Below are positions 9,395 to 19,361 of a DNA stretch of 58,499 nucleotides, in pieces. The stretch spans positions 48,221-106,719 of the forward strand of contig CAAAJI010000111.1 in the NCBI GenBank assembly GCA_900642245.1, written 5' to 3'. Position numbers and translations under genes: made by a program. The notes under the pieces are model-generated. The model saw nothing but the letters and a program-made list of their open reading frames with translations. It searched no databases and had not been told where the DNA came from. The stretch comes from Fragilaria radians (Eukaryota > Bacillariophyta > Fragilariophyceae > Fragilariales > Fragilariaceae). The stretch's first letter is position 1, and each line of letters starts with the position of its first letter.

Positions 9395-10205
9395 TTTGAA
9401 ATGCACCTACTCATATACTCTTGATACATTAAAAACCAACTTGCATCTCTGATTTTTGAGATTTCCCCAAAAATCCATTCAAATCCATACCTTGAAACTC
9501 AAATGAATGGCAAAAACTATTTAAGTCAAGATCAGGATCCAGGGTCATCTCCTTTACTAAATTTGATACATCCTTGAGACTTGAAGAAACAAGTTTAGCC
9601 ATTTTTTCCTTTCCTTGATTGCATTATCTTCATTTTCTGATTCTACCCACCATAGCTCTTACTATATCAAATAATGTCTCTTGAATCAATTGCATACTTT
9701 TCCATCAAGTGAAGCATCATGTAAACATCAAAAGGATGACCTTGAGGGTATCCAACAAAGCTTTAGACAGTTCTGTTGTGCTTGAACTTTCCCTTAATCA
9801 CTTTCTGGGATGTCAATAACGTTACTTCCCAAAATTATGGGCAGAATATAGAGATCTACTGGTAGTTCAATTTTAGACCATTTATACTATGGGGCCTTTT
9901 GATGCTCCACATTGAAACATTGACATCGTACAGTCTATACATGCAATGAGGTTGCACATTAAACATTTTTCTTCTTGTTTGTGATTTTATGTGCGACAAA
10001 TGAGTACTACTTTTGATATCTTCTTGAAGCTCTGCTGCCATTAACATGACTCAAATTCTGTCAAAGGATATGGAATCTGTTGAGTTCTTGATCCTGTATA
10101 TTTTCACTCAGTTCCTAAACCTTTCTTCTCAATTCTTTACTCCTTGTTGCCAATGATTCTTTATGTTGTTCTGCTTTCCTTCACCAACTGCGCAGACTTC
10201 ACACA
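9395..10205 (-). mobile_element. Second copia fragment (integrase region), minus strand
   Basis: On the minus strand a zinc-binding pre-integrase motif reads CEVCAVGEGKQNN at about 10147-10202. Farther on (about 9668-9760) the integrase C-terminal pattern reads FVGYPQGHPFDVY and then DSRDII, followed by a stop where a Trp normally stands. The middle is degraded. Sequence downstream to 9395 looks like the acidic spacer before RT, and the element is cut off where the pogo-like element ends. It is in opposite orientation to the copia remnant at 5.4-7.0 kb. Confidence 0.65.
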
Positions 10206-10286
10206 CCTCGAACGTTCCGACAAGTTTCCAATTGTGTCGCGAGGTAAATCCTGCACAGGCATAAATACTCAGGTTTCTACCTTATA

Positions 10287-10500
10287 GATGTTTAAATATA
10301 AAACATCAATATAATATGATTCTTATTTAGAAACTAGGTTGTTAAAGAGAGACTTCTAACTTGTAAGTTCCTCTTTAAAATATAAGGAAGACAACCGTTA
10401 TGAGTTCTCCTTTTTATAAAAGGATCAGTAATGGATTCTTGTTGGAAAAATCAGGAAGATTTTTCCAATAAGAATCTTCTTTATTCTAGGAATCTAGAAT
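10287..10500. repeat. Chain of five perfect or near-perfect hairpins
   Basis: Five consecutive inverted repeats occur within 214 bp: GATGTTT/AAACATC (10287-10307); a 14-bp imperfect stem, TTAAAGAG.../...CTCTTTAA (10342-10378); TCCTTTT/AAAAGGA (10408-10424); an 11-bp perfect stem TTGGAAAAATC/GATTTTTCCAA with a 5-base loop (10442-10468); and ATTCTAG/CTAGAAT (10483-10500). It lies directly upstream of the minus-strand copia fragment and contains a TATAAAA-like stretch, so it may be that element's LTR. No second LTR copy is visible in the window. Confidence 0.5.
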
Positions 10501-11219
10501 AATTACTAATTCACATAATTTCTGTTTTATCGTGTTTTTAACTCTTTTTTCTTTCTCCTTTAATCCTACAGGTTAAGGCAAATTGCATGCCTCATCTGCT
10601 ACTTTGATAGCCTTTTATGTACCGTTTTCAATGGCTTTACGAAACCTACACACGTTGAACTTTATCTTATTCATACCTATCGCATTTCCTGCCAATTTGA
10701 TGGAGACTATTATTGAGTCTTATTCCTCACATAAAGCATTCTTTGTCTTACGTAATTTGTCGAAAGACATCGTAATTCTCCGTTTAGACAAACTGACAAA
10801 AAATTGTCACTCCCAACCTTAGAGCCACCTTTAAAAGCCTGATAAAAAGCCAAGAATGTAAACACAAAGCTCTGGAACAAGTCTTGATATCTTGGAGGTT
10901 CACGACAAGTTGGGAAAGGAAGTCCCAAAATATCTCAAATTTGGAATCTAATAATGTGCACCGAAAATTTGAGTTCCGTTTTAGGAATAGAGTGACAAAG
11001 TTCGATAAATTAACAACATTCAAGGAAAGCCAGCATTATGAGCTGAACCAGAAAGGGAAATATACATTAATTTATTATTTTGATTATGAAATCTTAACTG
11101 TGTAATAGGGAGATGATAACATACATGAGATTCATGTTTCAAAATTCTCAAACGATTGTTTCTGGGTCAAAATATGTATAAATAAATCAACTTATAAATG
11201 CAAGGCCAAGTTAAGCTAA
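10501..11219. other. Intergenic, no gene recognised
   Basis: AT-rich. Short open frames of 70-80 codons on both strands (10583-11105) overlap each other, lack homology I can recognise and have no splice signals tying them to neighbours. It may hold remains of the adjacent retroelement. Confidence 0.4.
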
Positions 11220-12143
11220 TTATACTACTTGTGCCCAATGATATTTCCCGATGGGTTGGTTCGTTGTTGATGAAGAGTTATCTCCCGTGACTGTAGTAGA
11301 ATTGCTTCCTGTGTTGCTTTTCTTCCAAAACAGCTCTTTCGCATCTCGAGCAAAAACGATTCCAATGAACGTCATAACAATTGCAAAAATTAGCCAACAT
11401 GTGGCCCAGAATCTGTAGTCGTTACCCCAATACTCGGACACGACATGAGCATCTGTTGCTGAGAGTTCACCTCCGACATACCCTTGAGAAGAACCGTACA
11501 AGTTTTTAATGTCAAGCAAGGCATTCATGGAACAAGTGACTGCGAAAAATGCGTAAAGATTATCGAGCCAAAATGCGGGGAGAAACCAGCCACAAAGCAA
11601 AAGGAACACTCCTTCAATTCCAAGCACAATCAGTCCAAATTGGTTTCGAACGTATAGAGCACAGCTTAGAAGAATAGCAAGTCCGAACCCAATTGTACCA
11701 ATTGTAGGACCAAGCACGGTTCTTCGAAAAAGGAGAAGAATACCCCCCCAGAAAGCAGTACCAGTATAACCCGCTGACGAGACAAATGCTCCCTTCCATG
11801 GTGTTCCGTCATAATAGTAAACACAAGAGCCGCTTGCGTCAGGAAAAATCTTCAAGACGCCAATCTTACCACCAGTCAATTTCGCTGCTATTCCATGTGA
11901 CATCTCATGAACCCATGTTGCAAAAAGCTTGAATGGATATAGCAAGTATCTTCCTGTGTCTATATTCATTAAGAGTATCATTGCCACGCATGCTCCCAAC
12001 AGGATCTTGTCACGTTCGAGAACTCTCTGTATTCTACTACGACCATCGTCCTTCTGTTGTACCGTGAGAAGTGATTCCTCTCGTTGATCATTTCCGCAGG
12101 CGTCCGGCAATTCGCAACTCATCCTATCACCAAAAGATTTCAT
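11220..12143 (-). CDS. Peptidase M50B-like membrane protein, copy 2
   Basis: The first in-frame ATG is at 12143-12141 (MKSFGDRMSCELPDAC). A second ATG at 12122 lines up with the start of copy 1 and may be the real one. The 307-residue protein has the same layout as copy 1: an acidic soluble tail, then FATWVHEMSHG with the HExxH zinc motif, then several membrane segments, including the long shared stretch SSAGYTGTAFWGGILLL. Most differences lie in the tail and the Ser/Thr-rich C-terminal 35 residues. Same strand and same orientation as copy 1, 6 kb apart, so it is a tandem duplicate later separated by transposon insertions. Which copy keeps the ancestral role cannot be told from here. Confidence 0.75.
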   Translation of the reverse strand: MKSFGDRMSCELPDACGNDQREESLLTVQQKDDGRSRIQRVLERDKILLGACVAMILLMNIDTGRYLLYPFKLFATWVHEMSHGIAAKLTGGKIGVLKIFPDASGSCVYYYDGTPWKGAFVSSAGYTGTAFWGGILLLFRRTVLGPTIGTIGFGLAILLSCALYVRNQFGLIVLGIEGVFLLLCGWFLPAFWLDNLYAFFAVTCSMNALLDIKNLYGSSQGYVGGELSATDAHVVSEYWGNDYRFWATCWLIFAIVMTFIGIVFARDAKELFWKKSNTGSNSTTVTGDNSSSTTNQPIGKYHWAQVV

Positions 12144-13274
12144 GCGAGCTGACAAAGATGTAAAAGAGTGTCATCTATCGATGTTTGCCCTTTAAAGGTT
12201 GGCGAATTCAGCGATTTCAATTTCAAACATATCTCACTATTTTGTTATACAAATTTTTTTTTTTGACGGTAACATCCGAATAAGGACGACAGTATATTGA
12301 AAAATATAGTTAATTGGTATATTAGTCGTATTCATAATTTTGCTCCAGCACAGCATACTCTGAAAATGAATGTATGTGTGTCAGTTTTCTGTTCTTAGCT
12401 TTGCATTGCCATAACTTCAATGACTAGGCACATTTTTGTTGAAATTAAAAATTGAATTTTTTATAATGTTTCTTATGTGTCCAAGGCAGTTGAAAAGGTT
12501 AAGGCTTGACAGAATCAGTTTCGATAGCATTGACATTTAACCTATACCTACCTACATTCACTAATTTCAACCGTCTATTTGACCAGATATCCCCTCAATT
12601 TTAGTCTTTTCCGTCTTTCTAACTGGATGGAGCGTCACCACATTAATTAAATTTCCCAAGCGTTTATCCATATATTATTCTCAACCTTCCACTTTTGATT
12701 CAACTCCCATTTTCCTATTACATGATCGAACCTCTTCACAAGTTAATTTTAACATACAAGAAAGTGATGTAAGGATAAAATTAGCTTATGGACTATCAGA
12801 TCACAGTAAATGATTGAATTTGAACTTGTTAGTGTTTTTTATTCCCCTATATCTTCCTAGTCAATGCGATAATCAATTCCTTAAGCCAAAACATTCCTTG
12901 TGCACATAAAGGAGTTCCATATCGCTAAGGTTTCATTTTTGATTATCACATGGAGCTCATTTGCATTTTTCATGTAATTGGTGATGTAGACACCTAATGT
13001 GAATGCCTTTTAAAATTTATTTACTTTTATGTATTATCTTTTCTGACAATCCATTATAGATTGAAGTCGCTTTGGGGTATCATCAATGGTAAAATGTGTT
13101 TTCACCACTTTTGTGAAAGATTCACATTAATTGAAGATATTACGGCAGAGATACAACCAACCAGTAGTGAAATTTTGAATTAAAATGTCTAAAGAAAAAA
13201 CTGAATCAAACCTTATTGATAGAATTATTTTATTTGCTTCAACTAGTTTCTTTACGAAAGAATAAATATGATTC
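12144..13274. other. Intergenic, 1.1 kb
   Basis: AT-rich spacer between the 5' end of the M50B-like gene and the 3' end of NDUFV1. I see no long frame, repeat or transposon motif. Confidence 0.5.
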
Positions 13275-14936
13275 CTAAGCGGACGAATATGTGAGTCCGT
13301 CTCCATGTTGCTTTGTCCATTCTGCATTGTTGAAGGCATCGCCACTCCAGGCCTTTTGGAATGCTGCTTCATGATCAAATGAGGCTGGATTGTCAATTCT
13401 GTCTTCAATGTCTTTCTTAAAGTGACGTAAAAGTCCCTGAATAGGCCAAGCGGCAGCATCTCCAAGTGCACAGATAGTATGTCCCTCAATTTGACGAGAA
13501 ATCTCCTCTAACATAGGAATCTCTCGCTTGTCAGCATCACCCTTCTCCATACGAATCAATATTTCTTCTAACCAGGATGTTCCCTCTCGACAAGGTGTAC
13601 ACTGACCACAAGATTCATGTTTGTAGAAATGTGCTAGTCGTCGAATGGCAGCGACCATATCCACACTCTTATCGAACATTGTGATCGCAGCAGTCCCAAG
13701 ACCAGATCCGCGGTTTCTGAGATCATCGAATTCCATAATCGCATCATCGCAATGAGCCTTATTCAAAACTGGCACTGACGACCCACCTGGAATGCAGGCC
13801 TGAAGTGAGTCCCAACCATTACGCATACCTCCACAGTGCTTTTCGATAAGCTCACGGAGAGGAATTGACATGGATTCTTCGACAACCTTGGGATTTTTGA
13901 CATGGCCTGATATTCCGTACAGCTTAGTTCCACGATTATTTGGATTACCAAAGGAAGCAAACCAGGAGGCTCCACGACGGAGAATAGTGGGTGCTACTGC
14001 CACAGTTTCAACGTTTGTGACAGTTGTTGGACAACCAAAGACACCAACACCGGCTGGGAACGGGGGTTTGAGTCGAGGCTTTCCCTGGCGTCCTTCGAGA
14101 CTTTCAATAAGCGCGGTCTCTTCTCCACAAATATAAGCACCAGCACCTCTATGGAGATAAACATCAAAATCGTATCCAGATCCGCATGCGTTCCTTCCAA
14201 TTAAGCCTGCAGCGTAGGCTTCATGAATGGCTTCGTCCAAGACTACGGCTTCGTTGAAGTATTCCCCACGAATGTATATGTAGGCAGCACGTGCTCTCAT
14301 AGCATACCCAGCCAACAAGCAACCTTCCACAAGTTTATGTGGGTCCTTTCTCATGATTTCGCGGTCCTTGCAAGTGCCTGGTTCACTTTCATCAGCATTC
14401 ACAACCAAAAACGATGGACGACCATCCGTAGCCTTAGGCATAAAACTCCACTTCAATCCTGAGGGAAACCCGGCACCTCCACGTCCTCGCAATCCAGAAT
14501 CTTTAATCTCTTGTACTATCCAATCAGGTCCCATCCACATAATTTCTTTTGTCAAGTGGTAATCTCCACGCTTCATGGCATCGTTCAATCTCCAATCTTG
14601 CTCTCCATAAAGATTGGTAAAAATACGGTCCGAATCTTGAAGACCACCATACGCACTTCAAAATAGAAAGTTAGGTATAGTAAAGATATGCAAGTTATTG
14701 AACTCTCAATCAACCATTAGAGACTTAGGTGCACAGACACCTTTCAACGTCAGAAAACAGCTCCAGAAAAAGAAGTGACACTTGACCTCGATATGACTTT
14801 TTGGGACCTTCTATCAAAATTTGAAAGTAACTTACCCACTACCTGCAAGTATATCAGCACGTGAAGAAAGTGCACGAAAGGTTTGTTTGGAAATCAATGC
14901 CCGAGAAGAACCTCGAGTTACGGAAATCAACGACAT
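13275..14936 (-). CDS. NDUFV1: Mitochondrial complex I 51-kDa subunit (NDUFV1)
   Basis: Two exons: 14936-14836 and 14655-13275, joined across a 180-nt GT-AG intron (donor GTAAGT, acceptor GAAG); the total of 1482 nt gives 493 residues. NDUFV1 binds FMN, NADH and the N3 iron-sulphur cluster at the tip of complex I in the mitochondrial matrix. Visible motifs: GRGGAGFPSGLKW (FMN/NADH loop), EETALIESLEG, and the 4Fe-4S ligands ESCGQCTPC plus the distal Cys in TICALGDAAAWP. Exon 1 encodes a basic, Ser/Arg-rich leader (MSLISVTRGSSRALIS) suited to mitochondrial import. The splice is supported by the joined sequence, which restores the conserved YGGLQDSDRIFTNLYG entry. All key residues are present, so the enzyme is probably active. 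Confidence 0.95.
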
Positions 14937-16140
14937 TGTCCTAAGAGATTTAGAGGTAGACACTATCTGGACTGTGCTTAGTCTACATACTCATGCTACA
15001 TTGTGAAGATACACTGCTAGGAAAATACTGTAGTGACACTTGAGTCAGAATATGTTGGTAAAATAGCAAAAAATCAGAATAATTGTGTTTAAAACTACAT
15101 TTTCGAAGATTATGGAACGTCACTGACAATTCAGGAAATATTTTCAGCATACTATAATGACTCTGAAGATATGTCTACATGTCACATCAAACAAGACTAA
15201 ACAGAAACAATCTTTGCCCATGACATGCAAAGTAACTTTCACTGCTGCTAAAATTTGAATGATACTTTCTGTTAAAGCAAGAAAGGGTTATTGAGTGAAA
15301 AAAGATGTTAACAGGGTAAATAGCCGTATACTTAAATCTACGAAAGATACAGTTTAAACTTACATTTTTCACCCTAAACTAAAGATTCGAATACTCCAAA
15401 TCACTTTGCAAAATCATAGCTATTGACAGATTCCGTGTAATGAACGCAAATTTGGATATTCTGATTTGACAACAAGATTCCATGGAATTCCGAAATAATT
15501 CATCACGATTCCTTTAAGTCATGGATGACATGGAATCAATGGCTTTGGACTCTCATCTAGACATGCGTCTTAACCAAACACTCTCTCTCCCTTCTGATCA
15601 TCAACCCCCAAATCGTTTTAGCATAGACCATTCCTTTTCTAAGAACAGATTTGCCTTTGGAAATCACTTTTTTACAAGTATTGTTGTGGTTTTGTTTTAT
15701 ATCCATTTTACCGGACAGAAAGCTGCGAAACCCTTTTCTTCTGGAAGTTGGAATCTGTGCATGATGAACCATGTTAAATCATGTCTTGTTGGCATGACAC
15801 ATTTTTCTCCTTATGAGGAAAGGAACCTCAGCCTAGACATTGCAGACACGAAAAAGACAGGGAAGAATGCGTACAATAATTATAGTCCGGAGTATTCTTG
15901 GGTATGTTTTTAACCGTCACCGAAAAGCTTTTCAAGTGAACTCCGAATTCGAATTCGACGTTGGAGTACAGATTTGTACTAGAAAGACACTACCGATAAA
16001 TCGAATTTTTGATGACGTACACATTGATGTATCGATGTATATTCAGAGTACGTGGCAATGTCAAGTGCGATGTGCAGATGTGAAGTTTTTGTTTTGTTAA
16101 GGATCACGGTGAATAAGTAGGTTCACTTCAAACAATTGTC
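14937..16140. other. Divergent spacer between NDUFV1 and TRIC-like gene
   Basis: 1.2 kb between two divergent gene starts. One open frame of 130 codons (15521-15913, plus) has a single possible membrane segment and no recognisable homology. A smaller frame opposite it overlaps. I do not call a gene, though a lineage-specific one is possible. Confidence 0.4.
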
Positions 16141-17003
16141 ATGATGAAAGCTCGAGTTGTACCACAGCCGCCAAAAGTTGAGGTCGACCCAAGCGGCTGG
16201 TTGATCAACAATCAACTAGCCCAGTTTATGATTATGCACACTGATGAAATAAAGTACATGTGCATGCTAGGTATGATGAATCCAAAACAAACATTTCGTA
16301 TAATCTGACTTTCTATCAAGCTCATTCGTAGACTTTGAATTCATTAACAGGTTATACATTCCTTCATGGGGCAAAGATATTCAAATATACGGAAACATCT
16401 GCTCCAGTTTCCTACAAATTTATTTCCATGATTCTTGCATGTACCGGAGGTGGCATATTGGTTCCGATTTTCATAAATTCAATTCCTGTCCCACTGTCGA
16501 CTGACGCGTATCCTGTTGCGATAATAGTATCATTCTTGCTACACCTTTTCTTTCCCATTCTTCGCGATGTTATGAAGTATTCAACACTCTTTCATGGTTT
16601 GATCGTTTTCTTGTATGAAACACAACGAGCAGCTGTAGTATTCAAACTCACGAAGGCAGCTGGCTATGCCATTCCTCCTAGTGACTTTTCGATAGCGATC
16701 TTCGGTCCTATATTCTGTGGTGCTATAGCTGGATGTGGAGGGGCCTTTCTTCCTCTCAATAAGGGGTTAGATCCTCTCAAAAATGGCTTGGCTCCCAACA
16801 TGATATCTGCTCTTTTCGGGGCCTCTTTCATTCATCTGTTTCTCAAGACTTCTCTCAGCAAGGGAGTTAAAGACGCTGCTTCAAAAGCCCATTTCCTTGT
16901 TGCGCTTGCCTTTGTTATTCTGGGATGGATTCAAACTTTCGAGATTGATGTCATGAAGGTTTTTCAGAAGAAACCAGCACCGATCAAAACCAAAAAAGAG
17001 TAA
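16141..17003 (+). CDS. TRIC-like trimeric intracellular cation channel
   Basis: Two exons, 16141-16270 and 16351-17003, joined over an 80-nt intron (donor GTATGA, acceptor AACAG), giving 260 residues starting MMKARVVPQ. The joined frame reads MLGYTFLHGAKIFKY, which only exon joining provides. The protein is almost all membrane segments, about six to seven. A GGGIL motif stands after the second segment, a charged ILRDVMKY stretch in the middle and a Gly-rich AGCGGAFLPL segment with following Lys near the end, as in TMEM38/TRIC channels. TRIC channels carry K+ counter-current during calcium release from ER-type stores. The family call rests on overall pattern and Gly-rich repeats, so it is less certain than the splicing. 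Its 3' end faces the PsbP-like gene, 153 bp away. Confidence 0.65.
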
Positions 17004-17156
17004 AGAACAAATGGCTTAAATGTGTATGAGAGAAATGTGCCTAATGGAATTTAGTAGATATGATAGCCAAGTTCAACTACGATAGATGTTTGGCTTCTCT
17101 GCTTTTAGCAATCTACTACGGTTAAATCTAGTATTCATTTACGCGTGAATTCATTA

Positions 17157-18029
17157 TCAAGCCATTAGCTCCTCTGAAAAGTTCAGACCATCCGTGTAAC
17201 AACGGAAGCTACCAGCGATGTCTCGTAATGTCGGTTCCAGCTTCTTGAATCGCTGTCGTGTGGTTGCCGTCCACAAAACTTCGACTGCTGCCCCTTCGCT
17301 TGTGATAGAGGCAACACCTCTACGATCAACTTCGAAACCCGCTCCTGTCAAAAGTTCGTAACGAAAGTCAACTATCATGTACTTTTGGTTACGATACTCG
17401 CCTTTTGTTGGTGTGATGTTTGTAACCTTAAAATTTTGGTATACATTGCTTCCTTTTTGAGAAATAGCTGCTATAATAGCTCGTTCAAAAAAAGACTTGT
17501 CTTGACTTTCAATATCCTTTGGACTAAAATTGAGTATTCATGCGAAAGAAAAGTAGTTAAGTGAATTACAAAAATCATAACTTACTTTGACATTGCCCAA
17601 TTGGTCATACACAAAGAAAGTAGCAGTATCACCTTTACCATATTCTCCAGCCTGAATTGTACCATCCTCTCCATTCGAATCATTATTAGGTAAGGTTACT
17701 ACCCAATCAAACGGATGGGAAAACGTAACTAGAATCGGAAATCGATTTTTCCCAGTGCCGTAAATATGACACACAGGTGTCAAACCATCAGGGATCAAAG
17801 CAGGTGGAAGGCCAAATCCGAGAAGTTTGTTATTCACCTTGCTTTTACCTCCGATCGCCTCTGCTGGCTGCGGTATGATAATACTTGTCAATAGTGCGCC
17901 TGTAGTTGTAGTCGCGATGACGTTGTCAAGAAAAGCACGTCGAGATTCAGATGCCGAAGTACGAATTGAAAAGCAATTGACTTCAGCGAATAAAATGGTC
18001 AAGAATAATGACGACAGCATCGGAAACAT
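17157..18029 (-). CDS. PsbP-domain thylakoid lumen protein, plastid-targeted
   Basis: Exons 18029-17586 and 17516-17157 with a 69-nt intron (donor GTAAGT, acceptor CCAAAG); 267 residues. The usual-looking TAG seven bases upstream of the acceptor would give an immediate stop, so AAG must be used. PsbP-family proteins assist photosystem II assembly or oxygen evolution on the lumen side. The leader is tripartite: a signal peptide (MFPMLSSLFLTILFAEVNC) with Phe just after the likely cut, as in the ochrophyte ASAFAP-type site; a Ser/Arg-rich transit stretch; then RRAFLDN plus a hydrophobic run ending PAEA, a twin-arginine-like lumen signal. The mature part has the PsbP pattern VTFSHPFDWVV, then FERAIIAAISQKG, KYMIVDFRYELLTGAGFEVDR and LWTATTRQRFKK. 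Whether it is PsbP itself or a PPL/PPD relative is not clear. Confidence 0.85.
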
Positions 18030-19361
18030 GATTATTGGTGACTTTAAGAAACAAAGAGGATTTGGAGACACAGATTATGGAGATAAGATCAGTAGCTGCC
18101 TCAAGAATGCAAAGAATCCACTCCACAGATCGAGTCAAAGTTAATACAAATCTTTTGTGTCACATCGGATTGCGTACGTATTGAGCTAATGGACTACTAC
18201 TCTACTAGTGCAGCCAAAAAATTGTTTTCAAAACCTGAACCATAACAAATCCAATAAAGTCATTTTGGATAGGTAATGAGAAATGTGTTGATGGTTTTGG
18301 CAAAAACTTGGTGGAGGAAAATGGGACCCAAGGCCTCCATCGGAGTTTCTGATTATGTACAGCAAGCAGCCTTCATCTAAAACCTTACAATAGCGATATC
18401 CCCGGGTGGACTCTATTCCAATGCCCATTCCAATGGGATATCCAGGCTGAATTTAGTTCTGTGGCATGACCCATTTGAAGCCGCAATATCAGAGACAATA
18501 CCATCATCCTGCTTATTGGAGGAGCCACTTAGCTTTCCTGATGTGTGTCCCAAAACTGGTCTGTTTTGTAGCGATGTCACAAACATAACGTTAAGGGAAA
18601 ATCCTGTTGCAGGTACTGTACTGACTGAACGTAAAACTGATTCAATCCCCAAGGAACTAACTGCATGAGAAAGTACACCCTGTGCAATTATTTGCTATCC
18701 AAATCTAATATTTGCTTAGAAAAAAATCAGGTATCCACTAAACATGAACACCCTCTCAGTTGGTTAGGCCATAGAATGAGATCCCATGCACATATTGCTA
18801 GTATGGGCAGGTTACTGTCTCTTATTGTATGCTATTTGCGCGCTTTTTAGAAGCTTGTCAGCTGGATCCACTGGATTGTGATAAAAGGATGAAATGGCTG
18901 CTAAGTTCCTCAGCCGGAACCAATAATTGGCATTTCCAACGATAGGTTAGGAGTGTGTGGTGGGGTCCAAACACCTCTCATAGCGGCACAACTACAGAAA
19001 AGCTTTTTACTAGAGGGATTGATACACAAGGCAAATGCCATTTGGAAAGTTTATGTGCCAATGTCTGTATTAATGGATGGCAACCTTTAGAAAGAGTGGG
19101 GAGGATGATGCTTATCCTATCAACACTGATGCGGGGCAATTTATCTCCTAAAGCTAGACTGTTATTGATTAGGTAGTAAATAACTCACGATTGTTCAGTG
19201 ACTGCACTTTACCTACTCACTAAAGCTGCCAGCCCTGAAATCGGCTGCAAACTCAACTTATTTACCATTTGAAACGATTGCATTCAACTGCAATTCAGAG
19301 TCACATTTGAATAATCATAAGAACTGAAATAACATGGATATGAATGGAAAAATAATTGTTA
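18030..19361. other. Intergenic, 1.3 kb, no gene recognised
   Basis: Short frames of 60-80 codons occur on both strands (18228-18652 minus, 18955-19176 plus) without recognisable motifs. One broken plus-strand translation (about 18930-19080) looks protein-like but has stops around it; it may be a decayed coding fragment. Confidence 0.35.

Noticed and set aside
14821..15006. 61-codon plus-strand frame
   Set aside because: It lies opposite exon 1 of NDUFV1, whose minus-strand leader and splice donor explain the open frame.
15521..15913. 130-codon plus-strand frame with one possible TM
   Set aside because: No homology recognised, overlapped by an antisense frame, and no splice link to the TRIC-like gene; mentioned only as a possibility.
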